A DNA stretch of 64,000 bases from Amoebophrya sp. A120 (Eukaryota; Sar; Dinophyceae; Syndiniales; Amoebophryaceae). Shown here piece by piece: positions 51,392 through 62,500 of the stretch. A model generated the notes under the pieces. The model was given only the letters and a program-made list of their open reading frames with translations. It searched no databases and was not told the DNA's origin. The stretch covers positions 1,162,913 to 1,226,912 of the forward strand of contig CAJINV010000019.1 in the NCBI GenBank assembly GCA_905178155.1. Direction: 5' to 3'. Every line of letters starts with the position of its first letter. The stretch's first letter is position 1. A program made the translations under genes and the position numbers.

Positions 51392-51787
51392 TTGCCTTGC
51401 TCCTGCGCCCACCTGCTTTGGAAGGGCTTCTCGGTTGGCGCAGATAGCACTCCCGGCGTTGCTGCTGATGCTGCCACTGCTCCCAAGGTGGGGGCCCGCT
51501 GTACGTACGGCGCCAGGGCACTGTGCCTGTTGTAGTTGCGCGGCAGCGCTGCAGGCATCGGATGGCACTGCATATCGCGGCACCGCAGCGGCGGGTCCGC
51601 GGGAGATTGGGTTCGGAGATGCAGAGTTGCTCTCCCCCCGACGTTTACGTGTCCGTAGGGTGTGCCTGGTGCGCCCCTGCGGATAGCGATTGCGCCACTC
51701 GCTTTCCGCGCCGGCGGCGAGAATGAGTGGATCCAGTTTGCTGACATTGCAAGGTGCGCCGTCGCATGCGCGCAGGTTGTCTGGGTT

Positions 51788-51916
51788 GGCGACGAGCTCC
51801 GCTTCCGAGGCGGGTCGGTCGGGTTCAGCTCCGGCTGAACTCACCCCGCACGGTTGCTGGTGCTTGGTCGCGAGGACGCCTCGCGTGGCCTGCTTCGGAA
51901 GCGACGCTTCGTCGCC
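51788..51916. repeat. Hairpin/MITE-like element, copy 2
   Basis: Starts GGCGACGAGCTCCGCTTCC and ends GGAAGCGACGCTTCGTCGCC. Same terminal design as the copy at 51250, with a different loop. Confidence 0.6.
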
Positions 51917-52452
51917 ATCGCTTTGAGCGCGCGCATGCGAAGCGCGCGGCGCGCACTTTGCTTGTCGCACTAGGAAGGTGCTATGGCTGCCAGTTGATGG
52001 CAGCCGCTGCCACGATCGATCTTTTGACGAGCACTTCCGCCCGGAAGAGCGTGGTGGCGGTGGGGTGTCGGGGGCTCGGCCGCCCCCCTCTTCCGTTCGG
52101 AAGAGCTCGGTGGCTATGGTTCCCCACCGCCGGGTCGCGGCCGCTGAAGCCGCTCCGGCCTCTGGTGTTCGCGTTCGGGCGAGCGCGATCTCGCTTCGGC
52201 GACGCCTTCGGGCGCTGTGCTCTTTTGGGACCAGACGGTCCTGCGACTGGCTCAAGGCTGGAGCCAATAAAAAAAAATGAAATCTGACAAATGTGGCGAT
52301 GAACCACAAAACTGCTTGTGTCGGAATGTCACGCAAGGTGGTACAGAACAGTTTTTGACAATTGCGCAGTAGTTCATCTTAAATTGTATGCAGATGCATA
52401 ATATATTTGGTGAATTTCAGAAATTACAAAAAAATAGCTCCTTTGATCCCAA

Positions 52453-52468
52453 CCCCCCCCCCCCCCCC
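52453..52468. repeat. Run of 16 C residues
   Basis: A homopolymer C-run at the border of an AT-rich patch and GC-rich DNA. G-quadruplex potential on the minus strand. Confidence 0.7.
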
Positions 52469-53534
52469 TTGGGCCATAGGCATCAATGACTGGCCCAGGC
52501 TCCAGGTGCCAGAAAGAGTGCGTCCATTCCTAGAACGAATAGGGGTCCACCTAGGTCCGCCGTGGGAGCCTGTTCAGTGCATTCTCGAAAATCGCAAAGC
52601 CGCCCACAGATCGCATCGCGCATCCTTGTGATCCGCCACTGGAGCCCGGTGGTGGGTATCGTAGATGGGACGTCTTCCTCATGATCCCGCGCCTGTCATC
52701 GTCGCAAGTCGCCGCACAACGAGGATAAATAGCGCTGCTGCGCCCGCCCTGCTCTGCCGGGGGCCGCCGTTCCTTGCGCGGTCGCCACGTGCGCAACCGC
52801 GCGGCCGTGCCCTGTTTCGCCACCGTAGGAGGCGCGGCGACCCGCGCCCGCCCCGATCACCGCGCTCTTCGGCAGCGTGCCGACGCGGCGCGCGCCCCTC
52901 GGCCGGCGGTGATGATGCCTTGGAAAAAGCGCGCGCGCGGGGCGCCCCGTTTCGCGCCCCCCGTACGGGGAAGGGATCCCGTGCACAAGGGTGGCAAAGC
53001 CCCTTGGGGTGGAGTTTCAAATGCGCGCCGTAGTGCCCCGGGCGTTCTTCGATGGCGCCCCGGTTTCAGGGTCGGTGCCCGGGTGCGACATGTACTGGGC
53101 CAAGGAAAAGAGCGGGGGTAAAGACACCGCGTAGCGGCGCGGCCCCCGGGCGAGCCGCCGCCGGCCGCGCGCGCCTTGTTTGCCCGCTGCCCTGCTCGAG
53201 TTCCGTAGCCCGCACCGCGGCGCCTGGAGCGCTTGCGCGTCTCGTCCATCGTAGCTCGTCCGAGGCCGTCGTGCAGGTAATTTGACTGCTCGCTTTCCGG
53301 GTACAACATTCGTCTACGTTCTGCGGGCACGATGCGTATTTGAAAGGGACAAGCCTCGTCAAACATGATTACCAATCGGGTTTACGTACCCTCGTCTACT
53401 GCGTTTGAGTTTCGGTCATTTTCCTAACTTGGTATCTGAAATGTCACTGCAAGAAGCAACTCGATGAAATTGCAGCTCAATACTCGTGACCGTTGTTTTT
53501 TTCGAAGCTGCGCAGCGGGAGCGCCTTACTCGTT

Positions 53535-55679
53535 ATGTGCTGGCACCTCCAGCAAATTCATAGGTCGCCGCATCGCCGTGTTCGCATGCACTGTGCCGGT
53601 TTCTTATTCGGAGGAGCATTCGGCTCTCTCGTCACTGCCGCACACGAATCGCGTTCGCGGGGCAACATTCTCCGGCGGGGTCGAACGACCACGGGCACGA
53701 CAAGCTCCGCACGCGTTGGAGCAGCCGCACCGGCGGTTGTCTCGCCCGCTGCGCCCGAACACAACTCGCCGATGGCATCAGAGCACTCGACCCGTCGGAG
53801 GACCAAGAAAAGTTTTCTGCAGAAGTTGCTGGAAAAGAAAACCCGGATCGAGGTTGATGCTGGGCAGCAACACCGCACGTCGGCCGGCCAAAACTCCCGT
53901 GACGCGCAGAGCTGCTGCGCAGATGAAAGAGGCGTAGGTGCGGTGGCCACTGTGGAGGGGAGAAAGACGACCTCCGCAGGAGATCCGTGTTCGGGAGAAA
54001 ACGAGAACGCGCAAACAACACCTGATCGGGACAATACTCTCCTGGGCACAAGTTCTTCTACTGCGCAGAACAAGACCGCGGGAACATCTACCTCGGCCAA
54101 TGCTGATGCCAGCAGCAGGACAGGAGGCTTGGCTGCGGGCGGAGGGGGATCGCCGGTTGGGGCCGCGGTTCCGCCACTCGGCAAACAAGCGAGCGGAACA
54201 GAAAACGAAACTCCGGGAACATCATCAACAACAGTCCCCGTGCGGAAGCCCGGCACCACGCAACGCGACTGTTCGGGGAAAGACAAAGTTTGGACGGTGC
54301 ACTACATGCCGTGGATGCTGCCACAGTGCGTGGACTACGACCACTGGTGTCAGGGCACGTCCTGGTACAAGCCCAAGCTTGATGCGATATGCGACGAGGG
54401 GGATATAATTTCTAGTGGAACATCAACATCAAGAACTACTTCGGCAGAACAAAATGGAAACGGAAAACAAACCAATCCCAGCACTCGCCCGAAACTGCTA
54501 CGTAACGACGAGGATAAAGAGTGGCTTTGTGCAAAAAGCGGGGAAGATGAGAATGATGCGCAGGAGAACTCAATCGATAAAGATGGAAAAAACCTCTCCG
54601 GCATCTACCGCATTCCGACGAAATGTCCACCTTGCGACGGGACCCAAGCCTCCTGCCTCGCGGAGGAGGGAGATCGAGACAACTTCAGCGGCGCGGGGCG
54701 GACGCCGTACCACATCGAGGCGCAGATGCAACTGATCCACGACAGTTGCATTGACGCGATCTGGATCGACTACCAGTGGCTCAACTGGAACGGCGCGATC
54801 GAGTTTGTGATTACCATTCTGGAGAAAATGCACCAAAGGGGTGACACGCTGAAGTTTGCCATTCTCCTGGACCCGAACGCCAGTCAGGGCGCGCTGTGGA
54901 AGCAGGCGCACGACGCGGCTCAGTCGCCGTTCACGACCCGGTGGGTGAATCACGAGTTGTACCACACATGGAAGGGAAAGAGACTCGTGCCGGTTTTCGC
55001 CGTGAATTTGGTGAACGAAGTTGTATCTCCCGACCAAATTGTCCCCGACGCGATCTACTTTCACGATTCCCAGGGGCAGAATTACCAAGCGTCTATTCGC
55101 GGCGGGGCGCACTTTTCGGGCACCTACCCGTGGCCCTGCGGATCGCACGGGAACAACTTACAGTACCTGCGCGACCGGTACTCGGAGTGCCGACACCAGA
55201 ACCACGATAAGTCCCGGACCGACATGCCCTGCGTCGGCCTGCTGTACCCGCAGTTCTGCGACTGCTACAAGGACCGGAGTTTCTGTTGCCACGGGTACTG
55301 TGAAGTGCCGGGAAAAATGACCGAGAACTGCTTATTCGCGACCGCGAGTTTTCTCTCCGGGGAATTGAAACACGAAGGAACTGGGGTCGACATCGTGCAG
55401 ATCGTTACGTGGAACGATTACGGCGAGATGACGCACATCGAACCCAGCACCCTGCGGGGGCTGGAGGAAGGGCAATTTGGGTGTGAAAATGGCGGGTTAC
55501 TTCCGAGCGTGTGCCGGTCGCGGTTTGACAAGGCGGGCGGGTACAACGCCTGGCGCGACATGGTGGAAAACCGGCTCGGCCACAACAACCCGGACGAGCC
55601 AGTTTCCTCTGCGCAGACGCTGCTCCGGGTGCGGAACGTGATCCGGAATCAAAACGACAAGTACACAGTATGGCGATGA
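53535..55679 (+). CDS. GH71-like glycoside hydrolase (alpha-1,3-glucanase/GH99 clan type)
   Basis: 714 residues in one exon, first gene of the plus-strand array. ATGs at 53535 and 53586; the latter gives MHCAGFLFGGAFGSLVTAAH, a plausible signal peptide. Residues ~25-250 are Ser/Thr/Gly-rich linker. The catalytic part runs from KVWTVHYMPWMLPQCVDYDH through CIDAIWIDYQWLNWNGAIEF, LKFAILLDPNASQGALWKQA, AIYFHDSQGQNYQASIRGGA to VDIVQIVTWNDYGEMTHIEP. The WNDYGE motif near the end is typical of GH71, and the fold is shared with GH99. Cysteines are numerous (CDCYKDRSFCCHGYC), in line with secretion. GH71 enzymes cut alpha-1,3-glucan; substrate here unproven. A host-wall or self-wall polysaccharide is possible. 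Contains an 80-residue insert near 310-380. Confidence 0.78.
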   Translation: MCWHLQQIHRSPHRRVRMHCAGFLFGGAFGSLVTAAHESRSRGNILRRGRTTTGTTSSARVGAAAPAVVSPAAPEHNSPMASEHSTRRRTKKSFLQKLLEKKTRIEVDAGQQHRTSAGQNSRDAQSCCADERGVGAVATVEGRKTTSAGDPCSGENENAQTTPDRDNTLLGTSSSTAQNKTAGTSTSANADASSRTGGLAAGGGGSPVGAAVPPLGKQASGTENETPGTSSTTVPVRKPGTTQRDCSGKDKVWTVHYMPWMLPQCVDYDHWCQGTSWYKPKLDAICDEGDIISSGTSTSRTTSAEQNGNGKQTNPSTRPKLLRNDEDKEWLCAKSGEDENDAQENSIDKDGKNLSGIYRIPTKCPPCDGTQASCLAEEGDRDNFSGAGRTPYHIEAQMQLIHDSCIDAIWIDYQWLNWNGAIEFVITILEKMHQRGDTLKFAILLDPNASQGALWKQAHDAAQSPFTTRWVNHELYHTWKGKRLVPVFAVNLVNEVVSPDQIVPDAIYFHDSQGQNYQASIRGGAHFSGTYPWPCGSHGNNLQYLRDRYSECRHQNHDKSRTDMPCVGLLYPQFCDCYKDRSFCCHGYCEVPGKMTENCLFATASFLSGELKHEGTGVDIVQIVTWNDYGEMTHIEPSTLRGLEEGQFGCENGGLLPSVCRSRFDKAGGYNAWRDMVENRLGHNNPDEPVSSAQTLLRVRNVIRNQNDKYTVWR

Positions 55680-56583
55680 CACAGGTAGCAGCTGCGAGGA
55701 TTCAGGAAGGTCGCTATTGGGGAGCGCCGTTGAAGGTGTTTGAATGTGTCGACGTGTCTTGCGTTATTGCATGACCCGAAATTACTTATGTACATTGATT
55801 CTGTTTCTGTATGATAACAAATGCAGGTAATTGGTTTCCGTTTCCTGCGAACTTAGTTTCTCAAAAAATCAAAAGCAATTGCGAAGAAAAACAAGATCTT
55901 CAGTTTAGATGTACACCAATCTGGCATTTTGTCGTGTTCCGCGAGGCACGTACAAATTGTTAGTCGCACAAGATCTTTGTGTAGTGTCTGAGACGTAAAG
56001 TTGACAGCACTTCTTTTGTAGACTGCTCTACTCCGCCACCCGAGACCCCCGAGAGTGAAGAGACTTCTGAGCACAACATCCATTCTGCTGGCAGTACAAT
56101 TTCAATCGCATATACAACACAGCTTCGCCTGCTTGCTTAGAAGAAGTAGCTTCTAGGGATCAGCATCAGCTTGTGCTGTCGCATGATTTTGTCCCAGAGC
56201 CTCGCGCGTTTAACCTAGAAGTAGAACTTTCGGAACTCCATTTATCTTATCACTGCTCACGACAGATCTGCTTGCTTCAGGCCGTTTAGTCTAGAACAGT
56301 TCGGTTCAGTAGTTTTCTCGATGATCTTGAGTACCATGGCAGGCTAAGTCCAAATTTATCTCAGTGGTATTCGTCTCTCTCCCTTCTCGCATAATTATAT
56401 CGCATATCGGTTTTAATGAGGAGCTCCTGCTCCATGAGAAGTACTTCTGGTTCTGTGCGTTGTCTCCCACTAGAATTCCGGCAAGAAGTCGGGCTATATG
56501 TATTCTGAAAAGCAACCTACGCTGCCTCTTAAGTCTTCTCTACTAAACACACTTTATTTGTTCGACGTCCTAAATGCACAAAA
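55680..56583. other. Intergenic interval
   Basis: About 900 bp between two plus-strand genes, without supported coding region or introner end. Confidence 0.5.
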
Positions 56584-59500
56584 ATGCAACCGCCCGACGT
56601 CCCAATCGAAGATTCTTCGGGACGAGGAAGTGATGACTCGGCTAGCAGTCGGAGTAGCGAAGACGGCGCGGGGAGTGGTGAGGGACGAGAGGATGCTGCT
56701 GCACAAAGTGAGACGTCGAGCAGCGAGGAAGAAGAGGAAGAGCACGAGGGGGACCACGACGGCCATACCCTGAGCAGCAGCGATAAAAACAGCGCAGCAG
56801 ACAGCATCGCGAGCGAAGAGGAGTCCTCTTCAAGCGCACTAGACCATCAAGAGGAGAACGAGGATGGAGAGCAAGGAGAGGACGTTCCTGCAAGAAGTAT
56901 TGGCAGCGAAGAGGACGAGGATGCGAGCGGGAGCGGCGGCGGGCACGACGGAAGTGATGCTGGAGGAGACGTGGATGCAGAAGCGGTTGCGAGGACCAGT
57001 CAGAGCAGTAGCTCGGATGGAAAAAACGGACAAGTGAACGCGGCCGCAGGTGACCACAGCGACGGGAGCAGCAGTTCACCCGATGAAGCTGATCAGAATT
57101 CCGATGTCGTTGACAACGGTGCGTCGTCTTTGGCTCGCGAACAAGAACGTAGTGACGATAACGGTTCTGCTGCTGCTGCTGCTGCTGCCAGCGACGGCGA
57201 AAACGACAAAGGTGCAGGTGCGGCCGAGATAGCACAGCACGAAGATGAGATACGCGACGACAGTGAGAAGAGTGCCAGCAGCTACGTTCTCGCCGGCAGC
57301 GTGAAAGACGAACAAGAGCCTGATCCAAATGACGAAAATGCGGTTCCCGCTGCTGGACAGGAGGTTCTCACCGATGCAAATAACGTGGTGCCAGCAGTAC
57401 TTCTACCCTCCTGCCGCCAGTGCGCCAACCCGAAAGCGCACGTAAAGCACACCTGCGGCAAGGAACACAAGTTCACGTGGAAAAGGCGCCCGAAGAACGC
57501 GGAGAGTACAAATGTAACGAGCGATAGGAACAACAGTCGCAAGCTTCTCGGCCCGAATGCTGCGGGTGACAAAGACGATGTCAACAGGAATTTTTCTGAA
57601 AATAACAATAACCACCCCAGCAGCGAAGATGACGACTTGGACCCGCACAACAGCATCATGCCTTTGGAGAATTTGGACTTTATCGCCGACAGTTACCTCC
57701 GGAAAAGAAAACTGACGAAGAGAAACAAGGAAAGGGGACCGTACTACGCGAAATTCAAACTTTCCATCAACTGGAAGAGCAAGTTATCCTGTGCAAAAGT
57801 ATCGTACTCGTATTGCAATCATGCATTACAAATTTTCTTGTTAAGTCAAATCCGCATTACAAATTTTATTTCTCATGCTGAGGAAATTTCTATTGCATTT
57901 ATACGAGTACGATGCTTTTGCACTGTATACAAGTGCCGCTTCAAAAACCTGGACGAAAAATTCAACGACACCCACTGCACGCAGTGCGGCAAGGAGTATC
58001 AAATGTAAAAATGTCTGGGTCTGGAAGATTGCCAGGTTTGTCATGCACATTTTGCATGACCCATGAGGTCTGGAATGCGGGACTTAGCATGACAGACTCT
58101 GCGAGGTCCCTGCCATGCCTATTCTGCATGAGAAATTCCGGCCCAACTTCGTCAAAAGTGGACAGCTTTTGGCACTCATGCAACACAGATTTTTGCATGC
58201 TTCAGATTTACCATGACAAGTTGCAATCTTCCAGACCCAGACATTTTTACATTTGATAAGGAGGGCGGCGAGCTCATCTTCTGCGACGGCAGGAATTGCA
58301 CGCGGTCCTTCCACCTTCCCTGCGTTTCGCGGAACCAGGGCTTCCAGGATTTGACGGGCCAGGAGTGGCTCTGCCCGTATTGCGGGGGGAAAGACGAATT
58401 GGTGGTGTACAATCGGGGGATGCAGAACAAAAGATCAGCGCACCAGAAGGCCAACGAATATTTCAAGATGGCAGAACAAGACTCGGCGTTCAAGTTGAAA
58501 GTGGAAAAATTGGTGCGAAATTGCTCCATAGCGTCGAAGGCGTCGTTATGAGAGCTGTGTACTTACAACTCCCCTCATCATTTGAATGGCAGACAGTCAG
58601 TAGCAACAGACAGCGAAAGTGTAGTTTCCGCATGACATTATCGCCATGTACTTAGCTAAGTGCCGCGCGAAAGACTTTACTAGCCTGAGTGCTTTGTGAA
58701 CGGCTTAAGCCTAAGTGCTTCGCGAACGACTTCAGCCTAGGTGCTTCGCGAACGACTTATGCCTAAGTGTTGCGCGAAAGACTTAAGCGTATGTCGCTCG
58801 CGAACGACTTAAGCGTATTTAGTTCGCGAACGACTTAAGCGTATGTAGTTCGCGAACGACTTAAGCGTATGTAGTTTGCGAACGACTTAAGCGTATGTGG
58901 CTGCGAGCGAGTTACCTCTAAGTGCTGCGCGAAAGACGTAATTATATGTAGTCCGCGAACGACTTAAGCGTATGTAGTTCGCGAACGACTTAAGCCTAAA
59001 TAAAATGCTGCGCGAACGACTTAAGCCTGAGTGCTTCGCGCACGACTTAAGCCTCAGTGAGCTTCGTGAAAGACTTAAGCAAGCCGAAGTGCTTCGCGAA
59101 CGACTATAGCGAATATTTTCTGCGGCACCAAGTGCTCTCTTGCGTGCTGCAACGGATTCTATTGCCAAACGGCAGCGGGGACGGCCGGATTACCTTCCAA
59201 CTTGCATGACAGATGGAGGTAGATGAGTTGTACACGCGCATAGTCCTGTCTCGTGGTGCAGAACTGTTTTCCGGACCTGTTTGACGGCAAGCCGATGGAA
59301 GAATTCGACGTGGATGATATCCTGAGTAAAAACGCCCCCACCCCAGAGTTGTAATGCAAATCTGCATGCCAAAAAAGCCTCTCATGCGGAGCCCCATGAG
59401 AGCCATTTTGTACTCGTGTTTTGGGATTTGTGATGCTAGAATCAGCATGACGTGCTAGATCTGTGATGCTTCGGAACTAAACAGGATTACACTACAAGGA

Positions 59501-62500
59501 CAAATTTGTCATGCGAAACAGCCAAAGCTGGTTGATTTGTTTAGCAGATTTCGCCATCTTGACTCTGGTGTGGGGACATTTTTCCTCACAATAGATGACG
59601 AAGACTGGTGCGAGCAAATCAAGAAGATCCAGGCGAGGTTTATGACCCACTCAGACGTTACAATCTCAACTGTTACAATAGAATCTGGAAATCTGTGATG
59701 CAAGAACTGCATGATCTAGCCTACTCCCATAGGATTGCGCATGACAAGTTTCGGAGTCCCAAACCCACTTCGAATCCGGCAAAATTTGTATTGCGAAAAG
59801 CTCAATTCTCTCTGCGTTCCTCATGCTCTTCATGCAATACAAATTCCAGACTCTATTGTAACGTTTGAGATTGTAACGCTTGAGCAGGCCATAAGGTTTC
59901 ACGAACTTCTCTCCAACGCCACCAGTTCAGACTCGGGCATTATCACTTGCAAAAGTGTCTGGGTCTGGAAAAACGCCAGGTGTGTCGTGCTCTGCTAGCA
60001 TGACTGTCAAGTCTGTCATGCAAGGTCGTACCTAAAAGCGCCACTATTCGTATTGCGTTATGCAAAAGCAGAGTTTCTTATGCAGAATAGGCAACGCCAA
60101 GCGACTCAAAAACCTGTCATGCTGAGCAGTCATTTCTGGCGTTGGTTCTCTTAATTCGCCAACCAGCATCACAAGTTTCCAGACCCAGACATATTTGCAT
60201 TTGATAGGCATCACCCCGCTCGGCGCGGTTTTGCAAGCGCAGGCGGAGAAGCCCGACAACGTCTGGCCGCTGGAAATCGCCAAGATTCTCTTCGCGAACG
60301 GCTGCTCGCCCTGGTCAAAAGTGGCGGACAACAGTGTGATCGTTGGGAACGTGCTGAACCCAGAGGAAACCGGGGTCGCGTTTGTGCAGCGGCAGATGAT
60401 CCACGTCGTGCGAAAGTACCTGGCGACCTGTGAAAAGAACAAGCCGGTGATTGTCGCGAAAGATGTGCTGGAAAATAACGGTTTCCTTCTGAACGGCACC
60501 GGGGGAGGTTCTGGCCAGCAGGGACTGTATTTTCAGCAAATGCAGATGATGAACTCTACAGATTTCAACATGCTGGACCCGCAAATGTGGAGCAATCTCG
60601 TGCACCACCCGAAGACAGACCAGCACCAGCAGCACCAGCCCATGACGAATCACAACGTGGTTGCTCCCAACTTGTATCCCCCAAACGGCAACCCACGGCC
60701 GCAGGCCAATTTAGGACGGAGGAACCCTCGCAGAAACAACAGCAAACAGACCGACCAGGCGCCGCAGCTCGCGGAGCCGCCAAAAATGAGCGAGCGCGCG
60801 CAGCTATGGATTGCAAAAATGTCTGGGTCTGGAAGACTGCAGAAGTTTGTCATGCAGATTTTGCATTACCCATGAGGTCTGTGATGCATGCCCTAGCATC
60901 AGAGATTTTGTGAGGGGTCTCTGATGCTCATACCGCATGAGAAATGCTCTCTCCGCGTAGCACAAATTACACCTCTCTTGCTATTCATGCAATACAGATT
61001 TTATGTAGAGTCCAAACAGCATTACAAGTTGCAACCTTCCAGACCCAGACAATTTTACTTTTGATAGCAGCGGCACCTCCTGCGGCGGATCCGGAGCACG
61101 CAAAATTCGCCGAAAAATAATGCGGGGGGGAAGAACAATAAAAGTGGGCCGTTGTTGAGAAGGAACACAACGACGGGGGGTCCCGGGACCCTGCAGATCG
61201 GGACCACTTCGAAGGCCAGTTCTTCCACAAGTCTTCTCGTAAACGGCGAGGTTCTGAATCTTCGTGATGCGGCAGCCAATGCGTTGAAAAAGAGGAGAAT
61301 TCTGAAGCGGCAAGACGGCGTAGAAGTTGGGGAGGAAAGCAAAGATGCGTCGCAGGTGGGGCAACAGTACAAAATTCACCCCGAGCAGACGAGTACGAAG
61401 CTTGTTCAACACCCTCTTTTTCCCGGCGGGGCACCGGCAGATTCGCATCCTGCTAATTCTGCCGTAGTCGGTCGTGGGGCGGTAGTGGGTGTAGCTGGTT
61501 CTTCCAATCTGCTGCCAGAGAAGGATCCGAAATTGTTCGCGAACGACAGTAACGCCTCGTTCGCACCAAAAATAGATCACGAGAAGACCAGCAATGCTGC
61601 TGGCGCGAACGCAGATCAGCCGCCCACGACCCCGAAGCCGCACCTTTTATTCTCTGTCTACCCGGACGAAAATGTAAATGATTCTGTCAATGCCGGCACT
61701 ACAACGTGCACTTGGACCTCGCGATTCATGAAGCACACCGCGGGACAGGCGGTCGAGCAGGCCGTGCAGGTGATGCAGCTATCAACTGCAAATATGTGGT
61801 CTGGTTCGGGAAGAATGCAAGAAGACTTGTCATGCTTAGCGCGCTTGATTTTGGTTTATTCTGTGATGCATGTGCACGAACAGCCCTCTTACTTGTCATG
61901 CAAAAACGCAATTTTCCATGCGGAATACGCAACATATAGCAGCTCGAAAAGTTCTCATGCGTGGCTGCATATTCCAGTGTGGCCATCAATCGCAGACTTG
62001 CATCACAAGTTCCCAGTGCAAATAATTTGCACTTGATAGCAGCCGAGCGTGCACGAAACCATGTGGGAAAAGCAGGTTGAGTATCGTAAGGAAAAAATCC
62101 TCCCTCCCCATTCAAAAAGGGCATACTTCTGAAAAGTTGTGATGCTGATTTGTGACCACAAATCGTCTCTGTATTGCAAGAAAGGAAACCCAGAGACTCT
62201 GCCGCATTTTGCAGGCGGTTTGTGATGCTGCTAGACCTACAGGGGGGATCTCTGTCATGCCAAGTGCCTACGTCAGAACATCCCCGCCCAGGCTTTGCAT
62301 CTGCCTGCGTTTCTCTACTGCAAGACACAGCTGATTTGTGTACACAGATCCCGCATCACAGATTTCGACTTCGATATGGCGAGGGGGGATTTTTCATTTT
62401 GATATTGAGTATCGCAACGCGTCAAAGAGCTCGGGGGTGGGATCCGGAAACGAGAATGGTTGTTCATCATCTTCCGCGTCGTCCTCTTCGGCCAGGAGGG

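Larger units (their letters stand above)
47802..53534. promoter_or_regulatory. Divergent strand-switch region between two gene arrays
   Basis: All genes to the left run on the minus strand and all to the right on the plus strand, so this 5.7-kb interval must hold the start points of both arrays. No supported gene lies within. It is a patchwork: GC-rich 47.9-49.1 kb, AT-rich 49.1-49.9 kb, GC-rich 49.9-52.27 kb, a short AT-rich stretch to 52.45 kb, a C-run, then GC-rich to about 53.3 kb. Long ORFs inside (for example 49877-50854 minus and 51362-52336 minus) arise from GC-rich repeats on several frames at once and have no protein-like features. A promoter role is inferred from geometry alone. 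Confidence 0.6.

Noticed and set aside
49877-52336. Several long ORFs on both strands (for example 49877-50854, 50847-51686 and 51362-52336)
   Set aside because: Open frames occur on many phases at once in GC-rich repeats, with no conserved residues or protein-like pattern.
47880-53300. Bacterial contamination or lateral insert
   Set aside because: No bacterial-type genes, ribosome sites or operons; the interval lies between two arrays of host genes in the expected place of a strand switch.
58259-58551. Stop codon at 58549 as the true end of the PHD gene
   Set aside because: It lies at the start of family-7 introner termini; removing the element keeps the frame open into the next exons.
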